DNA of 64,000 bases from Eutreptiella sp. 'Long Island Sound 2002' (lineage: Eukaryota; Euglenozoa; Euglenophyceae; Eutreptiales; Eutreptiaceae), in the NCBI GenBank assembly GCA_964036045.1, contig OZ038391.1:38477833-38541832 (forward strand), given 5' to 3'. Positions within the stretch are counted from its first letter, which is position 1. Every line of letters begins with the position of its first letter. Below the pieces are notes generated by a model that saw only the letters and a program-made list of their open reading frames with translations, did no database searches and had not been told where the DNA came from. Of the stretch, positions 1 to 13,460 are shown piece after piece. Made by a program: the position numbers and the translations under genes.

Positions 1-130
1 TGGTGGTGGAACAAGTGGAGGGCTGGGAAGTTTTTTCATTTTGTTTTCGTTGTTGTCGTCTGTGTTTTTAGTTTGTGCACAGGTTTGTGCATTGGGCCAT
101 GGTTTGCCCTTTTGTAATCTTGGTTTGCAG

Positions 131-2383
131 AGCTTGTGATCCGATCGCATGAAGTGAAAGATGAAGGGTATGAAGTTGACCACGGAGGAAAGCTGATCAC
201 CGTTTTCTCTGCACCAAATTATTGCGATCAGGTGTGTACTGCACCGCTCCCAATCCACTGGTGCTATTGGCTCCAAATCCACTCATGATGCTGTTCCCAA
301 TCCACTGATGCTACTGCCCCAGGTGACCCTAACCGCTACACTGCGGACCACCCTGCACCGTCGCACCAACCAACCACCCTGTCCGTCCAAAGCCCAATCC
401 CTGCTTTCCAGGGCGGGTTGGCGTGCAAATCAGTTTTGTGGCTCACAGCAAAGAAAAAAATCAGGTGAAGTTGATTCAGCACATACAAGCAGTCATGGTA
501 TCCCGAACCGAAAGATGACGTCCACACCCACATATCCATGCGCGGATGTCGATGCGTGCAGGATACGGGCATATGCATTTTCCTTCTCTTCCATGAACGC
601 GCCGCGGTTGCCGACGTTGCACTTGCATCCGGCGTGCGTGCTCAGCAGGACGGCATTGTGGCGTTTTTGAGGCCATTCTCAGAGGCTATTGCACATTTAT
701 ACGCCGTCTTAGTACCCGTGCAAGCGCACTTGGTCAGTGCGCTTTTGGCACAAAGTTCAAATATTGATAGTCCCTGAGGCGCATTTGTACCATTCAACAA
801 TTGCCGACCGCAAATGCCATGTGTTTGACGAGATGCTATTTGGTGTCTGCCACCTAGTTATGCCACAGAAGTGAAGCGATAAAGACCACTGTGCGTTTTG
901 CCACCACCGAAGGCACCGGAGCAAGGCGCCCACAAGTGCGATGCCAGGGGGCGGGGTTCAAGAGGAGTGTAGGCCACAACGCTGAAACATAGGCCGGCCA
1001 AAGCATTTGACTACAGGTGTCCTGTTTGATGGGACCCAAGTTGGTGTGTGGCTGTCAGCGGTCCCCAACAGGGAGAGGCACTTGGGATCCTCATGTGTTG
1101 CCCATGAAAAGAAGTTTATAACTGCAATTGGCCTTCGTGCAAGTGTGCAACAGATCTCCTAGTTTGTGTTTTTGTGTTTGTTCTTCGAATACAGTTAATG
1201 ATTGCAATAGAAAGGAAGAAACAAAAGTAACGATTTTAGGCTGCCGGCGCACCAAAAAAAATATTTCAGGGGGTGCTGGGAAGAATGGCCATAGAACCAA
1301 ATACCCTCCCAAAGTGCAAATGGCACATCATTCATCGCAATCTGCCGAGAAGACGCGCAGCTCGAACCCGGAACTCGGGGCTCGAGAGTCTCAATGGCAG
1401 GGTCCTGAACGTGCACCTACTACACCTGGGACGAGCTGTGCCTTTCGCATACGCAAAATTTTTCTTTTTTACCCTGGGTGCCATGTTATGATTTGGAGTT
1501 CCGCGCGTAACGTAGGGCATTGCCTAGCACAGCCGGACGAGACGGGGGGAGGGAGGGTAGGCATGCCACGCTACCACTGAACACCCCTGGCAAACGACGC
1601 TTTCAACCCGGAGTTCTCATAAGTTCAAAGCTGCTGCCAGGCACAATGGAAGATGCAACGTCATAACAGCGGGAGGGGACCATAAGGGTAAAGACAAACG
1701 GGCTGGTTGATATTGTCGGTGCCAGGCAATTGTTTGACCATCATGGACACAATCCTCCGTAGTGTGCCTTATTGTCTTGTGTCAGTGTCCCCTGGCGAGG
1801 GCCAGTGAGGCGGGGGGGCTGTGAGTGGGGGGGTGAACGTAGGCAGGAAGCAATGCTGGGGGCTGGGGGCATGGACAGGCGCCAAGCTATCGCCTCTTCC
1901 GGTCCTAGAACGAGGTACAGCATTATTCAGTTCGAGGCATACGACGCCGCCTGATCTCATTAAAAGTTTAAAGCTACCCACCTTCAGGCGTGCATCGAAT
2001 CCAAGTACACCTGTTATTCAGAAATCATGATGGTGCCACTGTGGCGAATGTCGGACCTCAAATTTTGGTAAGCGCTCTTCCTGACCCCCGGTCAGTGGTG
2101 GTTGCAGTGGAAGTTCGCGGATCCGTGAACGTTGCATCGGAGGTGGTTGCAGTGGTCAGTGGGTTTTCTTGGGTTGAGAATACGATCCAACCACCAACGA
2201 CGCGGTACAATTTTTTAAGTTATTGCTTGCACCCTCTGCTGTTGTTGTTTTCAGATCGGCAACAAGGGTGCTTTCATCCGGTTGAATGGGAAGGAGATGA
2301 AGCCACAGTTCACAACGTATGATGCAGTAGAACACCCGGCAGTCAAGCCGATGCAGTACTCCATGTTCCCAGGCATGTCATAG
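131..2383 (+). CDS. PP5: Serine/threonine protein phosphatase 5, C-terminal exons (partial at 5' end)
   Basis: Two exons of a PPP-family phosphatase are visible; the rest lies before the window. Exon 131-231 begins with two leftover codon bases, then reads [15 protein letters not shown] and ends SAPNYCDQ. Exon 2255-2383 continues in phase 0 with [15 protein letters not shown] and ends MFPGMS then TAG. The intron 232-2254 starts GTGTGT and ends in a T-rich AG acceptor. Family knowledge: the His of RSHEVK is a ligand of the two-metal centre, the Tyr of APNYCDQ lines the active site, and the last helix packs against the TPR domain for autoinhibition. The TPR domain is not in the window. Assignment to PP5 rather than PP1/PP2A rests on [18 protein letters not shown] followed by the [10 protein letters not shown] tail. 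The 2-kb intron shows no other coding sequence. Confidence 0.86.
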
Positions 2384-5326
2384 CCAGGTAGCACCAATTC
2401 CAAAATGCCAATGTCGTGCCTGGCAAACGCTGGCAACCCAAAGTATCCCCCGTTGGCTTGACCGTCTGCAAAACGAGCAGGGCAACAACTTGGTACGCGA
2501 ATCTTTGGGTTTCTTTAGCACTGAATCATCACACCCAGGACGTGCTCAGTATTCGATGTAATGTATTTTTTGGGGGCAAACAAGGCAGGAACGGAAGGCA
2601 TGGACACTTTTTGCAGCATAGGCTGGGGTGTCATGGTCAGCTCTGGGAAGGATGGCAATGTGCTCTGCTTATTTTTGAGGAAGTATCCGTTTGCATTTTG
2701 AGTGAGACACTATTTCAGAAGATGGTCCAAAGATTGCGGATCGTGCTGTTGCTGCTGTGAATCAGCGCTTCATTAGGGGGTCTTAATATCCCCCGGGCTC
2801 GCATTTTTTGGTGGCAGCCAGACCAGTTTTCTTCTGTTGGGAATCAGCAAGTACGGCTCCGCCCATGTTGCTGTCATGTGTTGACCATTTGTGCAGTCTC
2901 TCTAAGGCGTGATGCAAATCTGCTGGTTCAGTTTTTAAGTTGTTTTTTTTTTTTGGTAAGCAGAAGCTCAGACTCAGGGACAGGTCATTTTGTGTGGTTG
3001 GTTTGTGCCAATAAGAAGCAATTTCCATTTGCTGTCTCCTGGTTTTCAGCCACCCCTGTTATTTGCCGACCCATTGGCGGACAGAGTCTGCATATTTGAG
3101 GCAGCCAGTTTGATTGCCCAATCATATTAAGGGACACGTGCAACAGTTTATGGAACCCAGTAGTAGTCGTAAGTGTGGGTCTTTTCACTGTAGGGCTGTA
3201 TCCACCAGAAAGCGGCACCTGCTTTTTGTCCTGAGTTGAAAAGTTATTTTGCCAAGCAAGAATGAAGCACATTTCAAACCTAACATCAGGCTAGTCTTGA
3301 CGTGATTTCTACTGTATTTGTGCACACTAGGCCCAAGTTATATGCTTGGATGCACAGGCTTAATTAATTGGAGTTGGCCATTAATGACCAGCGCTCTGCG
3401 GCTTTTGTGCATACAAACAGACAGATCTGCGATTTCTTGGCAAAAGGAAACTATTTTTTGCAGACCAGCCATTGTCGTTTCTGTTCAAATGCTTTTCAGG
3501 AGCTCATTTGGCTGTTCTAAGTGTTTGTGGTCATGGTTACTCTGGCCCCCCATGCAAATGTGTGTATGTATTTGCACATGCGCGGTGTGCTGTCTATTTG
3601 AAACACACATAGACCAAGCTTTTAAAAAGCTATTTCCATAGCACAATTCATGTTCGGCATGTAAATTCATCAACTGTTGCTGTTTATCTTTATTTTTCTT
3701 CTATGTGCGAACTTGGACGTTAAATGGGTAGGGCTATCATCAATTGCTTTTTGTGTGCCACTAGTTGTGCAAGAGCTTTGGGAAGCAGGGTAATAGTCAA
3801 TCGCCGGCACAGTTTTTCTGCATCGTGGTTTGTTTTGTGTGACCAGCATTTTGTCTACTCGTGTGGTCCCTGCAATCTCCACAATTAGATGCTTGTGTAC
3901 AGCAGCTTCAGGGTCAGCCTGAGCCTTCCTTGGGTGTTTTGGGTGAAAGATGTGTGGATGTGGATGGGAGGACAGATTGATAACTTTAGGGAATGCTGAA
4001 ATCAGGGGGGGGGGGGGGGGGGGCAGCTTATTGGCTGGGAGGCATAGAGAAAAAAGGCTGAAATCCACTTAAAACAAGGCAACCGCCATGGTTGGGCTGA
4101 GGAGAGATCAGGGTGGGAAAGATGTTGCCGGCAGCAGCAGGATCTCGAAGAAACAGAGGAGAGAGCTCTATTTTTTTTTTGAGAGGTGTATGGTTTGCAG
4201 TTTGCCTCACTTAATTTTGCATTGTGTCTTGGGCTTCTTGAAGTAACATCTTATTTGGGTAGGTGAGGGGGGTAATATATGGAGCCATGGTTCCAGATTG
4301 TTAACATTTTGTTGCAAGCGTTGAACCCCAAAAAGATTGTCCAGGCAGTGGATTGCATGCCCCCTAGCACCCCAGGGGTAACGCGGGGATGCACGTGCAA
4401 AAAAGGCAGTAGATTGCAAGACCTTCCATATAGGAGATTTGGATGATGTGGTTCAGTACTTGCATCATTTGCTGGACGAATGCAGGGGGCAGGGGGGAGG
4501 GGGGGGGTTAGTTGCAGAATCAAGGCAGGCAATAGTGGTGTGACGGCGTGTTCACCGCCTTTTTTTTTGACTGAACAATTGTGAGTCACTGGTTTGAGAG
4601 TGACACCACAAGTAGGATATTGGTTTTAACTATATTGGAGGGTTCTGACGCTTTTGGTATCACAATACAAGTGAGTTGACATGGCAAGCAGAATTTGAGA
4701 ACGTTTTGTGTATGTGGATATAGATATGGCAATTTTGAGATTTTGGGCAAAGTTTAGATTGAAAATGATATCAAAATAAGCAACGCCTTTTTTGCTTGGT
4801 TTGATGCATCATGTACAATTCACTCAATTTGTGAGTCATTGTTCATGTCACAGAGTTGTTGCTAAATTGTTGTATTTGCCATGATGATTTCTAAAATACA
4901 CTAGCCCTGCACTGTGCACGGGGACAGCATGGTGTGAATACTCAATGACTAAGGTACACCAGCCATTTATTGGTGGAGCTACAAAACCAAAAGGGCACCA
5001 TGCAAGAAGGTTTGCGCCCTCGGGAAAATCTTGCCAAAAAAAGCCATTTTTTGTGCCAAACCCCGCAGAGTATGCCCATTTAGGTCTAATCTTTGACACA
5101 TGACGGATAAAATCTGAGGTTGTTTTGGATTGTGTGGTTTTGCATCTTGTGGTTTGCATCTTCAGCTGAGACACCTGTGATTTCGCCACCCTCTACATCA
5201 ATATCACACTTCCAATGTGCCATTTTTCTCTTTCATTACCATATGTACAGTGTGATTATGTACATTCCCCTCACGGGCTTTTGATTTCACTTGATTTCAA
5301 ACTGCTCAACTGCAGAACCCAAACGA
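2384..5326. other. Intergenic, no gene seen
   Basis: Short frames only, none protein-like on either strand. It contains a G tract of about 20 bases near 4004-4024 and several T runs. The first part is probably the PP5 3' UTR. Confidence 0.5.
2557..2561 (+). terminator. TGTAA motif, possible polyadenylation signal of PP5
   Basis: TGTAA lies 174 bp after the PP5 stop codon. This pentamer is the usual poly(A) signal in chlorophyte algae. A 5-base motif occurs often by chance, so it is only a hint about gene end and lineage. Confidence 0.25.
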
Positions 5327-5691
5327 TACCCCCCCCCCTTTTTGGTATAAGCTGCGCCTTTGTCCAAGCACAGTAGGCGTAGGGACCGTGATAATTGTGT
5401 ACGTAACTTAATAACGTACGAAATGTAGTGCAGCCACATAGACATAGGTTTGCTGTCGCATTTGCCAATTTCAGCACACGTGGCCCCCTGCTGGTGCACC
5501 AGAATTTTTTTTTTTTGTCTGATGCATCCCATAGGTCCTGAATTGCCAATTTCAGCACATGTGGCTTGCGCACGTGTGTGTCGGTAGTTGTATGTGTTGC
5601 GCGCAAGCCACGCCCTTGTCCAAGCTACAGCAGGCGTAGGGACCGTAATAATTGTGTACATTGGCGTAGCTTATACAAGGGGGGAAGAGTA
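5327..5691 (-). mobile_element. Inverted-repeat element, short copy (family A)
   Basis: The left end is TA then a C tract; the right end is a G-rich run then TA. Each end carries a GTAGGGACC-containing subterminal block in the same orientation (about 5345-5402 and 5610-5660). Reverse-complemented, both ends and the inner flanks match the ends of the 784-bp element at 50667-51450, including the stretch around TATGTGGCTGCACTA. The TA at each outer edge suggests a TA target-site duplication, as in Tc1/mariner-type elements. There is no transposase frame, so this is a non-autonomous MITE-like copy. Its interior lacks the ORF found in the 51-kb copy. Confidence 0.6.
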
Positions 5692-6471
5692 CCCCCCCCC
5701 CCCCCCTACAATCTCGCTTAAAAGCATCACAAAGCCTTTTTGCATTCATTTTCTCTGTCAATCTCTCGTAAAGAAAAGGAAAATCAGAAACCTCTTATGC
5801 AGATATGGGCCTATTTATCCAATGCGATTTGGAGCCATTAGACTAAACCAAAAGGTTTTTAAGATACGGCATCAAAAACTGGCGTTCCACTGGGAGGCAT
5901 AAGAGTGCGTGAGATACTTAATAATCAAATAGAATTCGTCCGAAGAAAAGTCCTACGACAATACAAGGGAGGAGAAAAATTCATTTACTAGAAAAATTAA
6001 ACATGGCTCCGTTGAAACAACAATCTGTATGAAAATTTTCGAAACGGAGTGCGGAATAAATGCCAAAAAAATTCAGAAATGTCTCTCAAAAAATTATTTT
6101 TTGCTTTTAGGGTTTTGTGTTTTGAAACATGGCTTAGATAATTTCTAGAGATTTGTTTAGGGTCAATTTGTAGCTTGAAAGATTTTTGAGGCCTCCTGAT
6201 TTTCTTTTTTGGCTTAACTTTGAATGTGTACCATCGTTATTTTTCTTTTGCATCAACCCCATTCCCATGCAAGTTTTTGTTTCACAAATCAAGCACAAAG
6301 ATGTATCATCAAAAACACGAGTCCGACATGTAACACAACCCAGGGCTCAAACACTCTTCACCTTGTTAGCAGACCGTCCGAACTGAGTGTGCCTACCCTA
6401 CTACGACCCGTCAATGTAATGGGACACATAGGGATCCAAACCATCATCACAACATTCATCAAATTCCCTAC

Positions 6472-6596
6472 CGTTGTTGTCGTTGTTCGTTCCTTGAACT
6501 TGGAGATGTACTGCAGAGGAATTTCATGCATTGTGATATAAAGGTCATTCGGAATAATGATCCCTGGGATCACAGAATCCTTTGGGTTGTCCACCA
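6472..6596 (-). CDS. Exon candidate, unknown protein
   Basis: A 41-codon open stretch reading VDNPKDSVIPGIIIPNDLY... is bounded by an AG acceptor (before 6596) and a GTAGGG donor (6471). Residue composition is protein-like, unlike neighbouring frames. No family is recognised and no start or stop is in place. It may belong with the coiled-coil candidate at 7.4-7.6 kb, but their phases do not join directly, so at least one exon would be missing. Confidence 0.28.
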
Positions 6597-6629
6597 CTGC
6601 TTGATAAGTTTCTCACTAAGCATTCCCAC

Positions 6630-6960
6630 GGAACAAGGCTTGCTCGTGGGATTCTATGTGATTGCCAATGATGCTTTTCCGAGAACGACAAGGTGATGTG
6701 CACTCTAAAGACTCTCTGACAACCTTCGCCTTGCGTCACGTGCGGCACTCTGAAACGTTCGGGCAATTGTCACCTTGCGCTGTGTGCTACATTCTGAAAA
6801 CTCGCTGTCCTCGCTTTGTGTTCCGTGCTGCAGTCTAGGACCAAGCTCACGGTCGTCACCAAGCGTTCCTTTCTACACTCTGAGACCGCGTTGCTAGTAA
6901 TCCCTTTGTGTTCCATATTGCACTCCACAAACGCACTAACATTCGTTGCCATGGTGCAAT
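6630..6960. repeat. Degenerate minisatellite
   Basis: Roughly 55-65-bp units with the recurring phrases CTTTGTGTTCC, GCACTCTGAAAC and CACCTTGCG, strongly diverged. No coding potential supported. Confidence 0.35.
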
Positions 6961-7355
6961 AGTGTGCTTGCGCAAGCCAAAGCCATGGCGCTCCTTTGCG
7001 CTTTGAGCCCAAATCTTGCTAATATGAAACCTCTTTGACGCTAGCCTGCGAGAGCCCCCCACTTTTGGCACTTGAACACCAATGACCTTGCTTTCTACTT
7101 GAATTGTTTTGATGTACTGTCACAAAGAGAGACAGGGCATCTCTTAAAGCTATGATAGCCAGCAATAATGCTTAAGTAGTTGAAAAGACATGTTCATTGC
7201 GGCTTGGATGCGTCATTGTGGAAAGTTTTGAGAATTTTTGTGAAGCCTGTCATGTTGCGCACACAACCAAGAAACAAAAAAAAAAACCAAAAAGCCCCTG
7301 GCTTACGCACAAAAAGTGGGAGAAAAAGATGTTGGTTGTATATGCTAGCATCCAC

Positions 7356-7593
7356 CATCCTAGGGTCAAATTCCGCTGTGCGTTTCCGGCCAAGCGTGTG
7401 GACTCGCTTACTGATGTGGGATTCCAAATCATTAACCCTGTCTTGCAGCCTGGCAACCTCTTTGGCTTGGATGCACTTTTGGTGGTCGAGGTCCCCGCAG
7501 GCTACAACCAAGTATTCACGCGCTTGTAGTTTCTCACGGGTGCGTTGGTTCTCTTCCATCGGGTACTGGTGCAGCGGATCAGGCTCTTGGGTC
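7356..7593 (-). CDS. Exon candidate, coiled-coil protein of unknown function
   Basis: From a CTATAG acceptor (exon start 7593) the minus strand reads TQEPDPLHQYPMEENQRT, then a charged heptad-like stretch (AKEVARLQDRVNDLESHISK) and on to about 7356, where a GTGGAT donor is possible. The middle about 45 residues look like a short coiled coil. The frame stays open to 7194 but becomes T/F-rich and unconvincing. Family unknown. It could be an exon of a minus-strand gene that also holds the 6.5-kb candidate, or chance. Confidence 0.3.
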
Positions 7594-7599
7594 CTATAG

Positions 7600-9513
7600 C
7601 AGAGGTGGCTTGTTCAAATTGTGATAGTAGATAAAAAATATTGCATTTCCCCAGCCAGGGTACCAAGGTGGGGATGGCTGGGATACGGTTGGACAATTTT
7701 AAGCTGAAAAAACATACCGCATGCTTGGTGCTCCATTCAAATATAGCATTCACATAAACCAAAATGCAAAAGAAAAAAGCCAAATTTCCTCAATCCAACT
7801 GGAACCTAGATCAACCCAAACCAAACGCAAATTCTTGAACTGGATATATTGAATTCTGCTGAGAATGGCCAATCCTATCCCACAAAGATTTCATGATCCT
7901 GTTTCACATTGGGGTTGTTGTGTTTGCCTGGCCTTATGTTCAGTGTACGGATGGCCATGGTTGAAAATTTGCCCCACACTGGGTATGGTTGCCACAACTC
8001 AGAGGGCAAGGATACACATTGTATTTCACCAACAGAAAATAGATGCTGGAGAAATTCCTCGTGGTGATTACAATCGTTCTTTCTTTCTTTTCTTTTTTTT
8101 TTTTGCTCAAATACACAACCGGTTTCAGACACGACTTGTTTTGCCACCAACTTCTGGTCATCAGAGGCATTTCTTTTGGGGAATAATGTGCAGACAGGGG
8201 TACCAAGATGGCCATCTTCGTGTGTCCTGGATGTTTATTGCTTTTGTTTTGCGTATGCTTGACATCCCAACAATGCACACCATCAAACAAAGCAGGCACA
8301 ATCCAATATCAGCGAAATGCGTCAGTACACCAGCAACATGCTTCAGGTGCAACCAAAAGAATCCTCTTGCCCAGGGAATCTCCTGGCCGCAGATCCAATC
8401 GACATAAATTGTACAAAGACAGCACTTCTGCTGTGCTGCAAACTACATTTGTGCTGCAGCAGTGCTATAAGCTGCATAGTGGATGCAATATGCTGTTGGT
8501 AATACAAATGATGTCAAACAGCATGCCACATTGTTGATTATCCTGGCAACATTGCTGTGCCTGCTTGGAACTCCGGCCTGACTTAGTGGATTGTAATCCA
8601 GAAAAAAATGGGTGTTTGTAGTTGTGCCTTGATATTACTCTTATAATCACTGATGGAGAATGCATATTGCAATACAGGAAAGATGAAAAATTGGGGTGGC
8701 TTACAATATGCCACAACTGCACAACTACCCCTCTGCCCGTGGCTTATGAATCAAGATCTGACTGGCATGCAGCAGCATGACACCATAATGGCACGTCATT
8801 ACAAACAGGGCCTATTCACACAAATATGACAACCACACCCCTTGGAGAAACACAGCAAGATAATCAGGACCCTGTTTCTGGTTCTTAGGCCACTCAGGTG
8901 CTCAGGTCACAAAGATGCTAGCTTTAACTGGTAAGCAACAACAAACCTACACCTGGGCACGAACTTGTTGCATGACCCATGCATTTTGGACATGCTTGCT
9001 CAGGAAGGAACATGCAGAGTGTATGAGGGGGTCGGGACAGATGAACCACTTCACTCCATGTGAAAAACAACCCACATTATGTGGCTTCTGTGCACTCTGC
9101 CGCAGGACACAGCCCAACATCCAAACCCTGTGATCACAAATGCACACAACAACACTGCATCATTGGAGCTGTACCTCAGCCCTCTGCTTGCTATTGTCCC
9201 AAAGCAATGGCAAGATGGAGCACTGCATGATCACAAATTCATGCAGCCACAAGCATTGATCTACATGTGCACACATGTGCGACTGTCAGACTGTATCGGT
9301 ACGCCAATTCCCCCTTATGCCCCCCAAAGCCATGACTTTAGCACACATCAGCACAGAAAGATTCCGAACCCGAAATCATCCAGCGCCGCCGCCTAGCAAC
9401 CTTTGACGTCGCCTGCAAACACAAATCCAGAATGCATGCATCCAGATAGTTGGGGGCAAGCGGTCCTGAATCTGTGCAGCTAGCAAAGGAAGTAATCTAT
9501 TTTCAAGTGATCA
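7600..9513. other. Intergenic, no gene seen
   Basis: No protein-like frame on either strand. Contains a T run near 8085-8104 and a CTGCTGTGCTGCAAAC-type near-palindromic patch at 8430-8475. Nothing else supported. Confidence 0.45.
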
Positions 9514-10003
9514 CAGTGACAGAGGGCATCCATTGCACCTACTGAGGAAGCCTGAGCAACCATGGAACCTCAACAGTGCAACAGAACTTGCAGGTTCAGC
9601 GGTTTCGTTGCTTTCTCACAACACATCACAAAAAAAACTGACCACCAGGGAGACAAAGACAGACTGGCCAAGTTGTTGCACTGCGTGCGCACTGCGTGCA
9701 CCTGCCAGGAAACTCACCCAAGATCGCCTGCCACCTGTCTGCTAGCACAGCAAATCCGCAGTGACAGAGGGCATCCATTGCACCTACTGAGGAAGCCTGA
9801 GCAACCATGGAACCTCAACAGTGCAACAGAACTTGCAGGTTCAGCGGTTTCGTTGCTTTCTCACAACACATCACAAAAAAAACTGACCACCAGGGAGACA
9901 AAGACAGACTGGCCAAGTTGTTGCACTGCGTGCGCACTGCGTGCACCTGCCAGGAAACTCACCCAAGATCGCCTGCCACCTGTCTGCTAGCACAGCAAAT
10001 CCG
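9514..10003. repeat. Perfect tandem duplication, 2 x 245 bp
   Basis: The block 9514-9758 (starting CAGTGACAGAGGGC) is repeated at 9759-10003; I see no difference between copies. The duplication is recent or an assembly artefact. Each copy holds a GCACTGCGTGC doublet, a CpG-decayed form of the 11-mer module seen at 46.2, 59.7 and 60.4 kb. Confidence 0.9.
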
Positions 10004-12023
10004 CAAAGCCCACAAGATAATAACCAACATGAGGGGGCACATGGGGCGGAGATTCAGTCTTGTTGTACCTCACCCAGTTTTGTATCCGGCGCCAGGTTCG
10101 CTACCCTCGTATGGCCCTTGGCACCACGCACGCGCCGCGCGCGTGCCGCATTAGGTGCTCCCCCAAGGGGCCAAAACTAGGGTTCGAGCAGTTGCCGACA
10201 TACAAAACTTTGCACTGCATGCGCACTGCATGCGCACTGTGTGCACGGCATTCTCACTGTTGCTGATGGTAGGGCTTCCAAGCCGCAGCTGCACTTTTTT
10301 CACACACACACCCATCCACACACACACAAAATGGAAAACCCCGAGTTCCAATTGTCTGCTGCTAGACCCTGCATCGGCATTGCCTGACGTCTGCATTTCT
10401 CTTGAATCGGCACTGCAAAAAATGTGCAAATTGTGCGATCCAACGGAGTCCACACAGCAGGTACTATGACAAAAATGGATGGGGGGGGGGGGGGAAGCAG
10501 CGTACTGCGGAAGGAACCTTCGCATGTTATCAGGGCCGTAGGCAGGCACCTGTCGCCCTGTACCTCCAAACTGGATTGGCAGGAACTCCTGCACAGCCGG
10601 AGGCTGGGGAGGCGGGGATGCCAAATCAGATCGAGACTGGCGGGTGTCGATTCATTTGTCTTCTGCAAAAAAGTGCGCTTCGTTGAACTGGCTCATTTTT
10701 TCAATTCCCAAATGCATTTACGGTTACTCTGATCAGGGCTTGGGTTCGATTGCGGTCAGACTCTGGGCCCCTTTCGTGCCCATGACGAAGATCTGTGCCA
10801 AAACATTTGAGATGTGCATGCAGTCAGCATGCAGCATACAAACACCTGGCAACGAGGTGTTGTAGTACGGCTGAATCCACAGATGGCGCCATAACATGTT
10901 CCTCCACTTTGCCCACAGCAAACCTTCAGCTGGAACCAACTCCAACTGCCCCAAACATAGCTTCTCACTTCAACGGAAGAGCTTGACAGTGTCATGCGCC
11001 GGGCACACACCCCCTCCTCCTCCTCATGGCTGAGCTGCTCCCACTTAATTACAGCACCGTAGCAGTCTTTTGCCTCAGAATGCGAAGCCCGGCTTGGGGG
11101 CAGTGCACCAACCCGCTGAGAGCTGTACAACAACGCTCTTGGCGGGATCTTGATGCTGGATACAGGGCTCTCACCAGGCGCCGTGGAAATGTATCACCTC
11201 TGGAGCATCCCCCGCAATTGCCCTATGGGTGTACACCACAACCCCAAAAAACACACGCACACACACAGGCTGCACACTTATGTCAAGAACCATCCATCAG
11301 ACACCCCAGGGGTGCGGTGTTTACAATCAAGCCCAAGTAAGGATGGGGAACTGTGCATGACTGTGATGTCATGCACATTGGGCCTACCGGCCCCCTTGAG
11401 ATTTGAGATTTGAGATTTTTGGCCAGCAACTGGACAAGGGGCCACTCGAGCCAATGGGATCCATGGAGATTCCAACGACCAGAAAAACAAGGCGGCCGCA
11501 ACTCAGGCTCGCAGTCAAACTGACAAACTACACCAAACAGTGGCCGTTGGGAAAACTGTTGTTAGTGGGCCGCTTGGGCCATCAAGGTGAAAACACATTG
11601 CACCATGCGGGCTAGTGAAGGGAAATGGGGGGGATGAGAAGACAATGCTTCGCTTCGGAGACCAGGTACACACAGGCTTGTAGCCAGAGTAACATAGCGT
11701 GGTTGGTATTCGGTTGAGAAAAGTCAGACGGCATAATTTTCCACAAAGCGGGTGTCAGAATGAAATGAGTGGATGACATGCGGGTGCATCCTTGGAGGTA
11801 TGGGCCTACATGAAGATTTCAACAAACAGTCAACAAACAAGGGGGCAACCACAGAACAACGCTAAGATGAGGACAAACATACGCAAACATCGGTGCTGTT
11901 GAGCACCAACTGCTACAATACAGTTAAGCTCGAAGGGCAGACGCTGTATTTCTGGGCGAATTCGAGACAAAGCAGGTGGCAGGCAGACAGAGACCCACGA
12001 TGGCAGGAGGCAGACAGACAAGG

Positions 12024-12024
<1 letters not shown>
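10004..12024. other. Intergenic, no gene seen
   Basis: Contains a third-generation GCACTGCATGC array at 10212, an (AC)-rich patch at 10300-10330, and a G tract at about 10483-10494. No supported gene. Confidence 0.4.

Positions 12025-12084
<60 letters not shown>
12025..12084. repeat. (ACAG)n microsatellite
   Basis: About 15 near-perfect ACAG units. The flank 11970-12022 has GGCAGACAGA variants. Confidence 0.95.
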
Positions 12085-12085
<1 letters not shown>

Positions 12086-13387
12086 GAGGAAAGGGGAGCC
12101 GGAAATTGGTGGCCAGACGCTACAAGGCGAGAGCGGGGTCCCTGTCGACTGTGCAGATCGGCCGATCAGGGGGACGGGGGGCTCCTTCTGCCACTACCTT
12201 CTCGAGTGCGTGCACGCATCGGCACATTAACGCACGCCGAAGGCACTGATGGCTGCATGTTGCCGCGTGGCGTCTAAGCAGACGTAGTGGCCTTAGCAGC
12301 TTGACCCAGTGCATCGCCCCGTCGGCTGCGCCGACGTCGCCAAACTGCATCCCGTGCAGACCTACGCCCAGACAAGGCATGCCGATGGCGACCGCCCTCG
12401 GCTCCCGAAAGACTGGACCACCGCCAGATGATTCGGGCGTTCCGGGGCCTGTGTGGCTGCACATGACGACGCACGGGAAGACGCAAACGTTCTTGCGTGA
12501 CCCGTGGGTACAACTTGCTGGTGCGTAGGGTCCATTACTGAGGTGCACAAAAAGCCTGTGAATATGTGGCCAGGGATCTCTGATTTACGCAGACCAGAGG
12601 AGACGCCATCTGTTCCACATCAAGTCCCATGTGCGGAACGGAAGGAACGGGGCACGCGTCCAAGGACACTGAAAGAGGGGGCACAAATGGACAAGGGGAA
12701 AGCTCTGCTTGGGAGTACTTGTGATCCTGGCTTAAGGAGGCTCTCATGTGCAGTGCGTACGCGGTACGCGTCTCTCAGAACACGCTACTGAGTGAAAACT
12801 GTGAGTACGACCAACCAAAACACGCCGATGGGCAGCCATCGGAGAGGGTCACGCGAGCCCAGGGCACTTTGTGTGAGTGTGAGCGCAAATACCATGTATC
12901 CGGCGAGCACGAATTGCGCGCGCGCACCGCACAGTGATAGCCCCCTGAATTGTGCCCAACAAAGTCTTGATAAAAACTCGGGAGTACAATCCATGTCCGA
13001 CGCGCTGTTGCACAACGGGGGATGGGGCTAGCGCAGGGTTTCAAAAGGACCGAAGCGCCCTGTGCCTTACCCTCGTAGCGTGGGCCCTCCAGAATGACGG
13101 AAGGGCACCCCCATGGGCACGAGCCTTTTACGTGGTGTAAGAAGGTCAGTGAAGGGGCGGGTCGACAACATCAGGGCAAATTAAATCAGCAGAAGGAGCG
13201 GAGGACTATCACAGCTATGACTGCCCCTCGGATCGGCGAGGGATGCCCGTCGGGCAGTATGGAGCGAAAATGTCGGTGAATGTCGGAGAGCACAGATCGA
13301 ATGAGGATCTGTGACTGGCAACGCATGGCGCTTTCAGGAGTACGTCCAGTACATATCCAGAAAGAAGGACATGACTGCACTGACATA
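12085..13387. other. Intergenic, no gene seen
   Basis: GC-rich; a minus-strand frame at 12250-12450 looks mildly protein-like, but no splice boundaries or start support it. Confidence 0.35.
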
Positions 13388-13426
13388 TGCACACACAAAC
13401 ACACACACACACACACACACGCACAC

Positions 13427-13460
<34 letters not shown>
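13388..13460. repeat. (CA)n microsatellite
   Basis: Near-continuous AC dinucleotides with two GCAC interruptions. Confidence 0.95.

Noticed and set aside
12120-12548. 142-codon minus-strand frame with a protein-like patch near 12300-12430
   Set aside because: No start, splice sites or neighbouring exons; GC-rich sequence gives such frames by chance.
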